NCBI RefSeq assembly: GCF_014645375.1 | Contig: NZ_BMLT01000014.1 | Location: 36,420 to 100,419 of the forward strand | Length of the DNA stretch: 64,000 nt | Direction: 5' to 3' | Origin: Marinobacterium nitratireducens | GTDB taxonomy: Bacteria > Pseudomonadota > Gammaproteobacteria > Pseudomonadales > Balneatricaceae | Part shown: positions 25,924 to 35,182 of the stretch, in pieces | Layout of the letters: each line of letters opens with the position of its first letter | Numbering within the stretch: the first letter of the stretch is position 1 | Made by a program: the position numbers and the translations under genes | The notes under the pieces: model-generated | The model's input: only the letters and a program-made list of their open reading frames with translations | Databases searched by the model: none | What the model was told of the DNA's origin: nothing

Positions 25924-27296
25924 TTGTAGTCGGCCTTGTCGAGACCGTATTTGCGCATTTTGTCGTACAGCGTCTTGCGCGGCAGGCCGAGGTAGTCGAG
26001 GGTGTCGCGGATCGAACCGCCGGTGCGCGACAGCGCCGCCTGAATAAGGGTTTTCTCGAACCGCTCCACCTGTTCCGGCAGCGAGGGCGCGACCTGCTCG
26101 GGACCGTCGGTGATCAGACGGTTATCGAAGTCGAAGGTACAGGCTTCCCCTAGCAGTACGTAGCGCTCGGCAAGGTTGCGCAGCTCCCGCACGTTGCCCG
26201 GCCAGTCGTGCAGCATCAGGCTGTGGATCCGTTCGGCCGAGAGCGGCGGCATCTCGCGGTTGTACTGCGCCGAGGCCACCAGTGCGAAATGCTGGAACAG
26301 TAGCGGGATATCCTCGGGCCGCTCGCGCAGCGGCGGGATATCCAGGCGCACGACGTTGAGGCGATAGTACAGATCCTCGCGAAACAGGCCCCGCGCGGCC
26401 TGCTCCCTGAGGTCGGCCTTGGTCGCCGCAATCACCCGCAGGTCCAGCGGTATTGTCTGGTTGGAACCGAGCCGCTCGATGGCACGCTCCTCGAGCACCC
26501 GCAGCAGCTTGATCTGCAGCGCCATCGGCATGCTTTCGATCTCGTCGAGAAACAGGGTGCCGCCGTTGGCGTGCTCGAACTTGCCGATCCGGCGGGCCTT
26601 GGCGTCGGTGAAGGCGCCTTTCTCGTGACCGAACAGTTCAGACTCGATCAGGTTTTCCGGCACGGCGCCGCAATTGATGGCAACGAAGTTGCGGTCACGG
26701 CGCACGCTGTGTTCGTGGATATAGCGCGCCATCAGGTCTTTGCCGGAACCGGTTTCCGCCTGGATCAGGATATCCGCCGGCGCATCGGCGATGCTGTGCA
26801 CCAGGCGCCGCAGCTGCCGGATCGACGGTGTGTTGCCAAGCAGTCGCGGGCCCGGAGCGCTCTGCGCCTCCAGCTCGGCCTTGAGGCGGCGGTTCTCGAT
26901 GGTCAGCGCGCGTTTGTCCATCGCCCGGCGCACCGTCTCGAGCAGCACCTCGGTGGCGAAGGGCTTTTCGATAAAGTCGTAGGCACCGTCACGCATCGCC
27001 TGCACCGCCATCGAAATGTCGCCGTGGCCGGTGATCAGGATCAGCGGCAGGTCGGGGTCGATCGCGTGCACCCGCTCCAGCAACGCGAGGCCATCGAGGC
27101 CGGGCATATTGATGTCGGAGACGAGAACGCCGTTCCAGTCGTCGCTGATCAGCTCGGGCACCGTCTCGGCGCGCTCCAGCGTCGTGACGTCGTATCCGGC
27201 CAGCTCCAGCGACTGGCCCGCGGCCAGGCGAATGTGTTTCTCGTCATCGACCAGAATGATCGGCCGCGGCGCGTCCGCTTGGGGTTTATCGGTCAC
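25920..27296 (-). CDS. dctD: C4-dicarboxylate response regulator DctD (NtrC family)
   Basis: Sigma-54 activator for dctPQM. Domain order: receiver domain at about residues 12-125, with the phosphoacceptor Asp in LVSDINMPG near residue 60; AAA+ domain at about 150-385, with Walker A ETGSGKD and the sigma-54 contact loop [13 protein letters not shown]; and a Fis-type helix-turn-helix at the C-terminus ([19 protein letters not shown]). The loop has the diagnostic GAFTDA spelling. The length is 458 residues. The start is a GTG with GGAAG upstream, 15 bp after the dctB stop. Its stop codon overlaps a REP element. Confidence 0.94.
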   Translation of the reverse strand: MTDKPQADAPRPIILVDDEKHIRLAAGQSLELAGYDVTTLERAETVPELISDDWNGVLVSDINMPGLDGLALLERVHAIDPDLPLILITGHGDISMAVQAMRDGAYDFIEKPFATEVLLETVRRAMDKRALTIENRRLKAELEAQSAPGPRLLGNTPSIRQLRRLVHSIADAPADILIQAETGSGKDLMARYIHEHSVRRDRNFVAINCGAVPENLIESELFGHEKGAFTDAKARRIGKFEHANGGTLFLDEIESMPMALQIKLLRVLEERAIERLGSNQTIPLDLRVIAATKADLREQAARGLFREDLYYRLNVVRLDIPPLRERPEDIPLLFQHFALVASAQYNREMPPLSAERIHSLMLHDWPGNVRELRNLAERYVLLGEACTFDFDNRLITDGPEQVAPSLPEQVERFEKTLIQAALSRTGGSIRDTLDYLGLPRKTLYDKMRKYGLDKADYK

Positions 27297-27311
27297 TGTA
27301 TGGCTTCCGCA

Positions 27312-29585
27312 CTACTCGGTGGTGGATGGCTGGGGTACCTGCTGCAGGACAATGGTAAAGCAGGCGCCGCCGCCGGGGTGGTTGCGGGCCTCGAGGCGCC
27401 CGCCGAGACTTTCGATAATACGGTGCGAGATCGACAACCCCAGCCCCAGGCCCTGGCCCGCCTTCTTGGTGGTGAAGAAAGGCTCGAACAGCCGGTCGAG
27501 ATGCTCCGGCGCCAGCCCCGGCCCGTTGTCCCGCACACTCAGCAACACCTCGTCGCCCAGCCGCTCGAGTTCGATGTCGATACGGGCGTCGGCCCTGCCC
27601 TCCAGCGCGTGCAGGGCGTTGCCGATCAGGTTGACCAGCACCTGCTCGAGCCGCAGCATGTCGCCGAGCACATAGACGCTGTCGAGTCCGTCGGGCCAGT
27701 GAATGCCCACCGTCTGATGGCTCAGGCGACCGTAGAGAATCGACATGGCACCGTCCCGCGCCGACTGCAGGCAAACCGGCTCCGGCGCCCCGCTGCTGAC
27801 CCGGGCGAACTCCTTCAGCGGATGAATGATCTTGGCCATGCGCTCGGTAAGGCTGGATATCTCGTCGAGATTGGCCTGCGCCGTCTCCACCCTGCCGCGC
27901 TCGAGAAAGATGCGTGCATTGTCGGCATAGCTGCGTATCGCCGTCAGCGGCTGGTTCAGCTCGTGGTTGATGCCCGCCGACATCTGTCCCAGTACCGCCA
28001 GCTTGGCGGTCTGAATCAGCTCGTTCTGGGTGTTGTGGTGCTGCTGTATTTCCTGCTGCAGGCGGGCGTTGGCCCGGGTCAGGTCACGGGTGCGCTGCTC
28101 GACCCGGCTTTCCAGCTGCAGTTGCGCCCGCTGCAGCTGGGACTCGTGCTGCTTGCGCTCGGTGATATCGTGAATGGTGACGATAAAATGGCGCTGGCCG
28201 TCGGTCGGCATGCGACCGATCGTCAGCTCGATCGGGAACTGCGACTGATCGGCGCGCCGGGCCGACGCCTCTATGTGCAGCTCGCGCGCGGTGTCGTCGG
28301 CGCCGCCGGTAATATGCCGCCAGCACACCGGCCGGTCCGGATGCGCCAGCAAATGACTGAAATACTGCCCGCTGATTTCCGCCTCGCGATAGCGAAAAAG
28401 CTTTTCGGCGGTGGGGTTGAAGGACTCGATCCGCCCCTGGGCATCGAGCGTGATGAGCCCCGCCTGGGTGTTGTCGATAATGGCCCGGATGCGGGACTCG
28501 TTTTCCTCCAGCGCCAGCAGTTCCCGCTGCCGGAAGCGCGCCCGCTCCTGTTTGATGCGGTTGCGGGCCACCAGCACCAGCACCAGCAGCAGGCCTGCCA
28601 GATAGATGATTGCCGTCAGCACCAGGGCCCGGAACACGCGCTGCTCCACCGGTTTCATGCTCGCCAGTACTGCGACACTCAGACCCGAGTTGGGGACCTG
28701 GCTGGTCTGCAGCAGGAAATGACGCGTGCGCACCCCATCGAGCGCGGCGTTGTCGATCCGGCTGCCCTCGAACAGCGTAATCAGATGGCTGCCGTCGTGC
28801 CTTTCCTCGCGCCACAGAATATCGAGGGACGTCAGCTCGTGGGCACCGTAGCGCAGGCTCTCGATGATACGGTGCAGCTCCCCCTGCGTCAGTGGCTTGA
28901 GGGTGCGAAACTTCCATTCAGGCCGCGTCGAGATGACGATCACGCCATCCTCGTCGGTGACGAGAATGTCCAGCAGCGGATCGTTCCAGTCGCCCTCGAT
29001 GTCGTTGAGGTCGATCTTGACGACGACGACGCCGGCCACCTTGCCGGCAAAGCGCACCGGATAGGAGTAGAAGTATCCGCGCCGGTTGGACGTGGTGCCG
29101 AGGGCAAAATAACGCCCCGCCTGCCCCTCGAGGGCGGTCTTGAAATAGGGGCGGAAGGAAAAATTGCGGCCCACGAAGGTCTTTTCCTGCGCCCAGTTGC
29201 TCGCCGCGATCGTCGCCCCTTCCGCGTTCATCAGGTAGACGTCGGTGGTACCGATGGTTTGGTTGACCTCTTCGAGGTAGAGGTTGGCGCGCATGCGGGC
29301 ATCGTTGTCACCGTCGAACAGCAGCGCGTTGAGCAGCTCCGAGTGACTCGACAGCAGCTGTGGCAGGTCCTTGTAGCGATCCAGCTTTTGCTGCAGCGTC
29401 AAGGTGTAGCGGCTCATGTCGGCTGCGCTGCGCTGCTGCACATCGTGCATGGCCTGCTGCCGTACCAGCACCGCAACCTGCGCCATCAGAAAGACGAAAA
29501 GCAGCAACAGCAGCAGCACGACCAACGGTCGCTGGAGCCGCCGGCTGGCGATATCGGCACGTTCGCTACGGTATTGTTCATTCAT
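27312..29585 (-). CDS. dctB: C4-dicarboxylate sensor histidine kinase DctB
   Basis: Membrane kinase partner of DctD. It has an N-terminal membrane helix (about residues 20-42) and a periplasmic double-PAS-type sensor region to about residue 315, with a second membrane helix near 318-335. A cytoplasmic PAS domain follows (IRAIIDNTQAGLITLDAQGRI, about 365-480), then a coiled coil. The DctB-type HisKA has the phosphorylated His in GQMSAGINHELNQPLTAI, and the ATPase has N and G boxes (DNGPGL, GLGLGLSIS). At 757 residues it is longer than classical DctB (about 600) because of the PAS insertion. It lies 15 bp upstream of dctD and is divergent from tex. Confidence 0.92.
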   Translation of the reverse strand: MNEQYRSERADIASRRLQRPLVVLLLLLLFVFLMAQVAVLVRQQAMHDVQQRSAADMSRYTLTLQQKLDRYKDLPQLLSSHSELLNALLFDGDNDARMRANLYLEEVNQTIGTTDVYLMNAEGATIAASNWAQEKTFVGRNFSFRPYFKTALEGQAGRYFALGTTSNRRGYFYSYPVRFAGKVAGVVVVKIDLNDIEGDWNDPLLDILVTDEDGVIVISTRPEWKFRTLKPLTQGELHRIIESLRYGAHELTSLDILWREERHDGSHLITLFEGSRIDNAALDGVRTRHFLLQTSQVPNSGLSVAVLASMKPVEQRVFRALVLTAIIYLAGLLLVLVLVARNRIKQERARFRQRELLALEENESRIRAIIDNTQAGLITLDAQGRIESFNPTAEKLFRYREAEISGQYFSHLLAHPDRPVCWRHITGGADDTARELHIEASARRADQSQFPIELTIGRMPTDGQRHFIVTIHDITERKQHESQLQRAQLQLESRVEQRTRDLTRANARLQQEIQQHHNTQNELIQTAKLAVLGQMSAGINHELNQPLTAIRSYADNARIFLERGRVETAQANLDEISSLTERMAKIIHPLKEFARVSSGAPEPVCLQSARDGAMSILYGRLSHQTVGIHWPDGLDSVYVLGDMLRLEQVLVNLIGNALHALEGRADARIDIELERLGDEVLLSVRDNGPGLAPEHLDRLFEPFFTTKKAGQGLGLGLSISHRIIESLGGRLEARNHPGGGACFTIVLQQVPQPSTTE

Positions 29586-29847
29586 AGTCGGTCTTCATTA
29601 TGCGACGCCAGGCTTTACACTAGCAATCAAATTGCCCCGCTGGCCGGCGTTCGAGTGCCTTGTCCCGGACATGGCACTGCACCGGCGGGGTCTTTTCAGA
29701 GACCGTTGAAAGCCGCGTGACATTTTACAAAACCCTTTTCGTTTCAAGGGCTCGCACTGAGCTCGGGCCAACGGCAACGCCGCCATGCATAATGCAGTGA
29801 TGAGCGGTATGCTCATAGCCGTTTTTTAGACTGGACCAGGAAACGCC

Positions 29848-32079
29848 ATGCACATCGAACAGCTTATCGCCGGCGAACTCGGCGCTCGCCCGCAGCAGGT
29901 CAATGCCGCCATCCGGCTGCTGGACGAAGGCGCCTCGGTGCCCTTTATCGCCCGCTATCGCAAAGAGGTGACCGGCGCGCTGGACGACGGCCAGCTGCGT
30001 ACCCTCGAACAGCGCCTGGGTTATCTGCGCGAACTCGAGGACCGGCGCCAGGTGGTGCTCGAGAGCATTCGCGAACAAGGCAAGCTGGATGCCGCACTCG
30101 AGCGCAGCATACTCGACGCCGACACCAAGAACCGCCTCGAGGACCTCTATCTGCCGTTTCGGCCCAAGCGCCGCACCCGGGCGCAGAAAGCCCGTGAAGC
30201 CGGACTCGAGCCGCTTGCCGATCAGCTGCAGGCCGCCCGCGACGGGCGATCGCCGCAACAGCAGGCCGCTGAATTTCTCAACCCCGGCGCCGGCGTCGAA
30301 AACGCGGAGCAGGCGCTGGAGGGCGCGCGCCAGATCCTGATCGAACGGTTCGCCGAAAGCGCCGACCTGCTGGAGTCGCTGCGCATCTGGCTTTGGCAGC
30401 AGGGCGAGCTGCGCGTCAGCCTGGTCAAGGGCAAGGAGAGCGAGGGGCAGAAGTTCCGCGACTATTTCGACTACGGCGAGCGCTGCGCCCGCATACCGTC
30501 GCACCGCGCGCTGGCGATTCTGCGGGGGCAGCAGGAGGGCGTGCTGCGCTATCGGCTGTCAGCGCCGGAAGGCCGCGAGACGGAAGGCCCGCAGCGCATC
30601 GCACGGCACTGGCGCCTGCCCGCCGATGCCTGGCTCGACGAAACCGCGCGTCAGTGCTGGAGCCAGAAACTGCTGCCCGGCATCGAGAGCGACCTGGTGC
30701 GCCGCCTGCGCGGCGACGCCGAGGAAGAGGCGATCCGGGTCTTCGCGCGCAACCTGCGCGACCTGCTGCTGGCCGCTCCCGCCGGCCCCCGGGCCACCCT
30801 CGGACTGGATCCGGGCCTGCGTACCGGCGTCAAGGTGGCGGTGGTCGATGCCACCGGCAAGCTGCTGGCACACGAGACGCTGTACCCCCACGCCCCGCAC
30901 AAGCGCTGGGACCAGGCGCTGGCAACGCTGTCGAAACTGTGCCGTCGCTATCGGGTCGAGCTGGTCGCCATCGGCAACGGCACCGCCTCCCGCGAAACCG
31001 AGCAGCTGGCCCGTGAACTGGCCGCCCGCGAGCCGGAGCTCGGCCTGGTGCCGGTGGTCGTCAGCGAAGCCGGCGCCTCGGTCTATTCCGCCTCGGAGCT
31101 TGCCGCCGCCGAGTTCCCGCAGCTCGACGTCACCATCCGCGGCGCCGTTTCCATCGCCCGCCGCCTGCAGGACCCGCTGGCGGAGCTGGTCAAAATCGAG
31201 CCGAAGTCGATCGGCGTCGGCCAGTACCAGCACGACGTCGACCAGAACGCGCTGGCGGCGATGCTCGGCAACGTGGTCGAGGACTGCGTCAACCATGTCG
31301 GTGTCGACCTCAATACCGCCTCTGCGGAACTGCTGTCCCAGGTCGCGGGCCTCAGCCGAACGGTGGCGTCCAATATCGTCGATTTCCGCAACAGCCAGGG
31401 CGCTTTCTCCAATCGCCGTCAGTTGCTGAAGGTGCCGCGACTGGGCCCCAAGGCGTTCGAGCAGTGCGCGGGCTTTCTGCGCATCCGCGACGGCGAGCAG
31501 CCCCTCGACAACTCGGCGGTCCACCCGGAAGCCTACGCCCTGGTCGAGCGCATGGCGGCGCAGCTGGGCTGCACCCTTGCCGACCTGATCGGCGACCGCG
31601 ACCGGCTCGCCCGTCTCGATCTGTCGGCACTGCGCTCCGAACGTTTCGGCGACTACACCCTTACCGATATCGTACGCGAGCTGGAAAAACCCGGACGCGA
31701 CCCACGACCGGAATTCCGCACCGCCCGCTTCGACGACAGCGTTACCACCCTGGCGGACCTGAAACCGGGCCAGTGGCTGGAAGGGGCCGTCACCAACGTC
31801 ACCAATTTCGGCGCCTTCGTCGATATCGGCGTGCACCAGGACGGTCTGGTACATATCTCGGAACTGGCGGACCGCTTCGTCAAGGATCCCCATGAGCACG
31901 TCAGCACAGGCCAGGTGGTACGCGTGCGGGTGCTGTCGGTCGACAGCGACCGCAAGCGCATCGCCCTGAGCATGAAGTCGGAAAACGGCAAGCCGCAGCC
32001 GCGCAAGGAACCACAGGCTCCGGCCAGGGAAGGTACACTGGCGGCCCAGCTTCGGGCTGCGGGGGTACGCAAGCGATAA
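29848..32079 (+). CDS. tex: Tex family transcription accessory protein
   Basis: A nucleic-acid-binding protein of 743 residues linked to transcription and stress tolerance. N-terminal helical region with GASVPFIARYRKEVTG at about 29-44; YqgF/RuvC-like fold from about 325 (TLGLDPGLRTGVKVAVVD); helix-hairpin-helix region with VDLNTASAELLSQVAGLS near 490; and C-terminal S1 RNA-binding domain from about 645 (LEGAVTNVTNFGAFVDIG). The ATG at 29848 follows AGGA. It stands alone with its own terminator. Confidence 0.95.
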   Translation: MHIEQLIAGELGARPQQVNAAIRLLDEGASVPFIARYRKEVTGALDDGQLRTLEQRLGYLRELEDRRQVVLESIREQGKLDAALERSILDADTKNRLEDLYLPFRPKRRTRAQKAREAGLEPLADQLQAARDGRSPQQQAAEFLNPGAGVENAEQALEGARQILIERFAESADLLESLRIWLWQQGELRVSLVKGKESEGQKFRDYFDYGERCARIPSHRALAILRGQQEGVLRYRLSAPEGRETEGPQRIARHWRLPADAWLDETARQCWSQKLLPGIESDLVRRLRGDAEEEAIRVFARNLRDLLLAAPAGPRATLGLDPGLRTGVKVAVVDATGKLLAHETLYPHAPHKRWDQALATLSKLCRRYRVELVAIGNGTASRETEQLARELAAREPELGLVPVVVSEAGASVYSASELAAAEFPQLDVTIRGAVSIARRLQDPLAELVKIEPKSIGVGQYQHDVDQNALAAMLGNVVEDCVNHVGVDLNTASAELLSQVAGLSRTVASNIVDFRNSQGAFSNRRQLLKVPRLGPKAFEQCAGFLRIRDGEQPLDNSAVHPEAYALVERMAAQLGCTLADLIGDRDRLARLDLSALRSERFGDYTLTDIVRELEKPGRDPRPEFRTARFDDSVTTLADLKPGQWLEGAVTNVTNFGAFVDIGVHQDGLVHISELADRFVKDPHEHVSTGQVVRVRVLSVDSDRKRIALSMKSENGKPQPRKEPQAPAREGTLAAQLRAAGVRKR

Positions 32080-32087
32080 AGCGATCG

Positions 32088-32114
32088 GCGAGCGAGAAAC
32101 CGCTCGCTTTTTTT
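32088..32114 (+). terminator. Intrinsic terminator of tex
   Basis: GCGAGCG pairs with CGCTCGC across AGAAAC and is followed by seven T. It is 8 bp after the tex stop. Confidence 0.93.
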
Positions 32115-32243
32115 CGCACAATACAGCTTTGCTCGTCGCTTATTTGGAGCCACCAAACCGCGCAACTCGCGCCTTGGCTTGTGCGAAAACGGCCTCCGGC
32201 AGGACCTATCCACAAACATCAACAGACCCTAAACCGATTGGTA

Positions 32244-32249
32244 TATAAT
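32244..32249 (+). promoter_or_regulatory. -10 box of the gshA promoter
   Basis: A perfect TATAAT lies at 32244-32249. No good -35 was seen. Transcription would begin near 32256, after the ATG at 32252, which argues that this ATG is not the gshA start. Confidence 0.55.
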
Positions 32250-32281
32250 AAATGCCTTTTAACTCGCATAGGGGCAGTCAC

Positions 32282-33847
32282 TTGTCTGCAGCACTCGAAA
32301 TGCAGCTGGACCTGCTGGTCCGCAACGGCCACTCGGCACTGCTAAAAGGCATCCTGCACGGAATCGAAAAGGAAGGGCTGCGGGTCGACAGCAAGGGTCA
32401 CCTGTCCCAGCGCGCGCACCCGCGCCAGCTCGGTTCCGCGCTCACGCACAGCCATATCACCACCGATTACTCCGAAGCGCTGGTCGAGTACATCACGCCG
32501 GTATTCGAACACTCGGCCGATGCCATCGAGTTTCTCGCCGACCTGCACCGTTTCGGCTACGGCGCCATCGGCGACGAGCTGGTCTGGAACGCCAGCATGC
32601 CCTGCGACATCCCGGACGAGGAAAGCATACCGATCGCCCGCTATGGGAGCTCCAATTCCGGCACCCTGAAACATCTGTACCGCGTGGGACTCAAGTACCG
32701 TTACGGCAAGATGATGCAGACCATCGCCGGCATCCACTACAACTTCTCGCTGCCCGACAAGTTCTGGATCGCGCTCAAGGAACAGCAACAGGATCGCAAG
32801 AGCCTCAGGGACTTTCGCTCCGAGCAGTACTTTCGTCTGATCCGCAACTTCCGGCGCTACGGCTGGATGCTGCTGTATCTGTTCGGCGCCTCGCCCGCTC
32901 TGTGCAGCTCCTTTCTCAAGGGGCGCGACCACCAGTTGCAGCCCCTGGATGCCGAAACCCTTTACCTGCCCTATGCCACCTCGCTGCGCATGAGCGACCT
33001 TGGTTACTCCAACAAGGCGCAGTCCTCGCTCGACATCTGTTTCAACCACCTGCAGACCTACACCCGCTCGCTGCACCGTGCGATCCATACGCCCTACCCG
33101 TCGTATGAGCGCATCGGCGTCAAGGTGGATGGCGAGTACCGCCAGATCAACGCCAACATCCTGCAGATCGAGAACGAATACTACAGCGACATCCGGCCCA
33201 AGCGCGTCGTCCAGTCCGGCGAAAAGCCGCTGCACGCACTGCAGACCCGGGGCGTCGAGTACGTCGAGGTCCGCAATCTCGATATCAACCCCTTCGAGCC
33301 GGTGGGCATCGACTCCACCCAGGCCGATTTCCTCGACGCCTTCCTGGTCACCTGCCTGCTGACGTCCGGGGATCTGATCGACGACGAGGAGTGCGAACGC
33401 ATCAGCGACAACCAGCGGCTGGTGGTCACCCGCGGACGCGAACCCGGCCTGATGCTGGCGTGCGGCGACGCCGAACGCTCGCTGAGCGACTGGGGACAGG
33501 AAATTCTGGCCATGGTGGCGCGCACCGCCGAGGTGCTGGACCGCAATGTCAGCGACAGCCGCTATAGCCGCGCCGTTGCCGCGCAGCAGCTGAAACTGGA
33601 TGACCCGTCGCAGACCCCGTCGGCGCGAATCCTGGCGCAGCTGCAAGACCAGGGGATCAGCTTCCGCGAATTCGCCCTGACGCAGAGCCGTGCGCACCGG
33701 GACCAGTTGAGCGACACCCCGCTGAACGACGAACGTGCGTCCTACCTCAACCGCATGGCGGCGTCATCGCTCGACGAACAGGCCGAGATAGAAGCCGCGG
33801 ACAGCATCGACTTCGACACCTTTCTCGCCGGCTACCTCGCCGAGTGA
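32282..33847 (+). CDS. gshA: Glutamate-cysteine ligase
   Basis: Makes gamma-glutamylcysteine, the first step of glutathione synthesis. Diagnostic segments are HGIEKEGLRVD near residue 27, TTDYSEALVEYITP near 62, and MPCDIPDEESIPIARYGSSN near 107. A TTG at 32282 with AGGGGC seven bases before it is preferred. From there the distance to GIEKEGLRVD equals that in Pseudomonas GshA, and the in-frame ATG at 32252 overlaps the promoter. The product has 521 residues, the proteobacterial GshA length. Confidence 0.93.
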   Translation: MSAALEMQLDLLVRNGHSALLKGILHGIEKEGLRVDSKGHLSQRAHPRQLGSALTHSHITTDYSEALVEYITPVFEHSADAIEFLADLHRFGYGAIGDELVWNASMPCDIPDEESIPIARYGSSNSGTLKHLYRVGLKYRYGKMMQTIAGIHYNFSLPDKFWIALKEQQQDRKSLRDFRSEQYFRLIRNFRRYGWMLLYLFGASPALCSSFLKGRDHQLQPLDAETLYLPYATSLRMSDLGYSNKAQSSLDICFNHLQTYTRSLHRAIHTPYPSYERIGVKVDGEYRQINANILQIENEYYSDIRPKRVVQSGEKPLHALQTRGVEYVEVRNLDINPFEPVGIDSTQADFLDAFLVTCLLTSGDLIDDEECERISDNQRLVVTRGREPGLMLACGDAERSLSDWGQEILAMVARTAEVLDRNVSDSRYSRAVAAQQLKLDDPSQTPSARILAQLQDQGISFREFALTQSRAHRDQLSDTPLNDERASYLNRMAASSLDEQAEIEAADSIDFDTFLAGYLAE

Positions 33848-33852
33848 ACCGT

Positions 33853-33895
33853 AACGGCAGACGGGATGCCGGCCTGGCCGGAGCCCGCCTGCCGT
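33853..33895. terminator. Large hairpin after gshA
   Basis: AACGGCAGACGGG and CCCGCCTGCCGTT pair with one mismatch, and an inner GCCGGC/GGCCGG stem extends the fold. There is no T tract, so it is a possible terminator only. Confidence 0.5.
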
Positions 33896-34001
33896 TGCCG
33901 CCGCCAACGGTGCTCTGGCACACGCGATATGATGGCTAACGCCATACCCGGATACCGGAACGATAACGCCTGGCGCCTGCCCGCGCCTCCCGTCGCCTTT
34001 C

Positions 34002-34403
34002 CTACTGAATCACGAAGCTGGTGAAAAAAAGGTCGTCAGCGTAAGGCTCGCCTTCCTCGACCACGAGGACCGCCTGAACCTTCTCCAGCGCCATGCGCGA
34101 CAGTCGCTGCTGCGCCTCGACGGAGGCCAGATCCTCTTCCCGCTGGGCACTGAGCAGGAAGACGATATCGTTGCGAATGCGGGGCAGGTGGTAATTGACC
34201 GCATTGAGCCCTTCCGGGCTGCTCACCTGAATGCTGATATCGCACTTCACGAACCGGATCGGCCCGTCGCTGATAAAATTGGCCACGAAGGGCTTCAGCT
34301 CGATATAGCTGACATAGTCGTCCTGCGCCGGCTCCTCCGCACGGCCCGCCAACGGCAGCAGCGCCAGCACCAGCAACAGCCCTGAAAAAACCTTACGCAA
34401 CAT
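34002..34403 (-). CDS. Secreted FliL-domain protein
   Basis: A 133-residue protein with a cleavable signal sequence (MLRKVFSGLLLVLALLPLAG, likely cut near AGRAEE) followed by a FliL-like domain. The signs are YIELKPFVANF, VKCDISIQVSS, and LPRIRNDIVFLLS with AQREEDLASVEAQQ. True FliL anchors to the flagellar stator through a membrane helix; here no flagellar genes are nearby and the N-terminus looks cleaved. The ATG at 34403 follows GGGAG; a long upstream extension to 34577 is spurious. Stand-alone FliL-like proteins are common in gammaproteobacteria with no firm function. Confidence 0.82.
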   Translation of the reverse strand: MLRKVFSGLLLVLALLPLAGRAEEPAQDDYVSYIELKPFVANFISDGPIRFVKCDISIQVSSPEGLNAVNYHLPRIRNDIVFLLSAQREEDLASVEAQQRLSRMALEKVQAVLVVEEGEPYADDLFFTSFVIQ

Positions 34404-34640
34404 GGTACTCCCGTCCCTGCATCGAGGCGGACAGTATAGCCCGGGCCAGCTGCCCCCGGCGACACCTGCGGGGTAGTACCCCGCATTGAAAGGCCCGCAA
34501 CAGCGACGATCATCAGTGCTCTCGCGGCAGAAAAGTCTGCCACTGGTTTTTCCTCCCAGCCTTAAAAGCCATAGCAAAAAACCTTTAAAAACAATAACTA
34601 AACAACAAAACAGAACAACTGTAGCAATTCGGTTACGGTA

Positions 34641-34670
34641 TTGCGCCTGGGTTCAGGTTGGGATTAGTAT
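34641..34670 (+). promoter_or_regulatory. Candidate promoter of rsd
   Basis: TTGCGC (34641-34646), an 18-base spacer and TAGTAT (34665-34670) lie 31 bp before the rsd ATG. The upstream stretch 34565-34630 is unusually AT-rich (A tracts), which may act as an UP element. The match to consensus is moderate. Confidence 0.4.
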
Positions 34671-34700
34671 TGAGGCTGCCTAGGAGACAGGAGCCGACCG

Positions 34701-35180
34701 ATGCTGGAACAATGTCGCAATTCCAAAGAGCGCTGGGGGGGCGTGAGCGAGATTATTGACCACTTGCTGGAGGAACGTCAGCAGCTGATCAGCCACTTCG
34801 TGGCACTGCCGTCTCTGAAGGTGAATCAGGCGCTGAAGACCAATACCGAAGCGTTCTGCGATGTGCTGATGGACTACCTCTCGTCGGGCCACTTCGAGGT
34901 ATACGAGCAGCTGTTGCGCGAAGGCAGTGAATTCGACGACGGCAGTCTCGAAAAGGCGCAGAAACTGTTCCCGCGCATTCAGGACAGCACCGACTACGCC
35001 CTGGACTTCAACGACAACGGCTTCGGCCATCTCGACGACCCCACCGTCCAGCAGATCCGTGAATTCGCCGACCAGCTGTCCAGGCTCGGCGAAAAGCTCG
35101 AAGAACGCTTCGAGCTCGAAGATCGCATGATCGAGATCCTGCACACCTCCCATCGCGACCTGGTGATGACAGAAGACTAG
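34701..35180 (+). CDS. rsd: Anti-sigma-70 factor Rsd/AlgQ
   Basis: Binds the housekeeping sigma factor and frees RNA polymerase for alternative sigma factors. In Pseudomonas AlgQ also affects alginate and virulence control. The 159-residue all-helical protein opens MLEQCRNSKERWGGV, the distinctive Rsd/AlgQ start, and shares LLEERQQLI and the conserved LFPRIQDSTDYALDFND region. The ATG follows AGGAGACAGGAG. It is followed after only 2 bp by a WD40 lipoprotein gene, so the two are co-transcribed. Confidence 0.94.
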   Translation: MLEQCRNSKERWGGVSEIIDHLLEERQQLISHFVALPSLKVNQALKTNTEAFCDVLMDYLSSGHFEVYEQLLREGSEFDDGSLEKAQKLFPRIQDSTDYALDFNDNGFGHLDDPTVQQIREFADQLSRLGEKLEERFELEDRMIEILHTSHRDLVMTED

Positions 35181-35182
35181 GC

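Noticed and set aside
26571..29720. A 1049-codon open frame on the plus strand antisense to dctD and dctB
   Set aside because: The minus strand encodes clear DctD and DctB domains over the same bases. The long antisense frame is a product of GC-rich third positions and has no recognisable protein features.
34404..34577. 58-codon N-terminal extension of the FliL-like gene
   Set aside because: A good ribosome site and a signal peptide start at 34403; the extension has no homology-like sequence.
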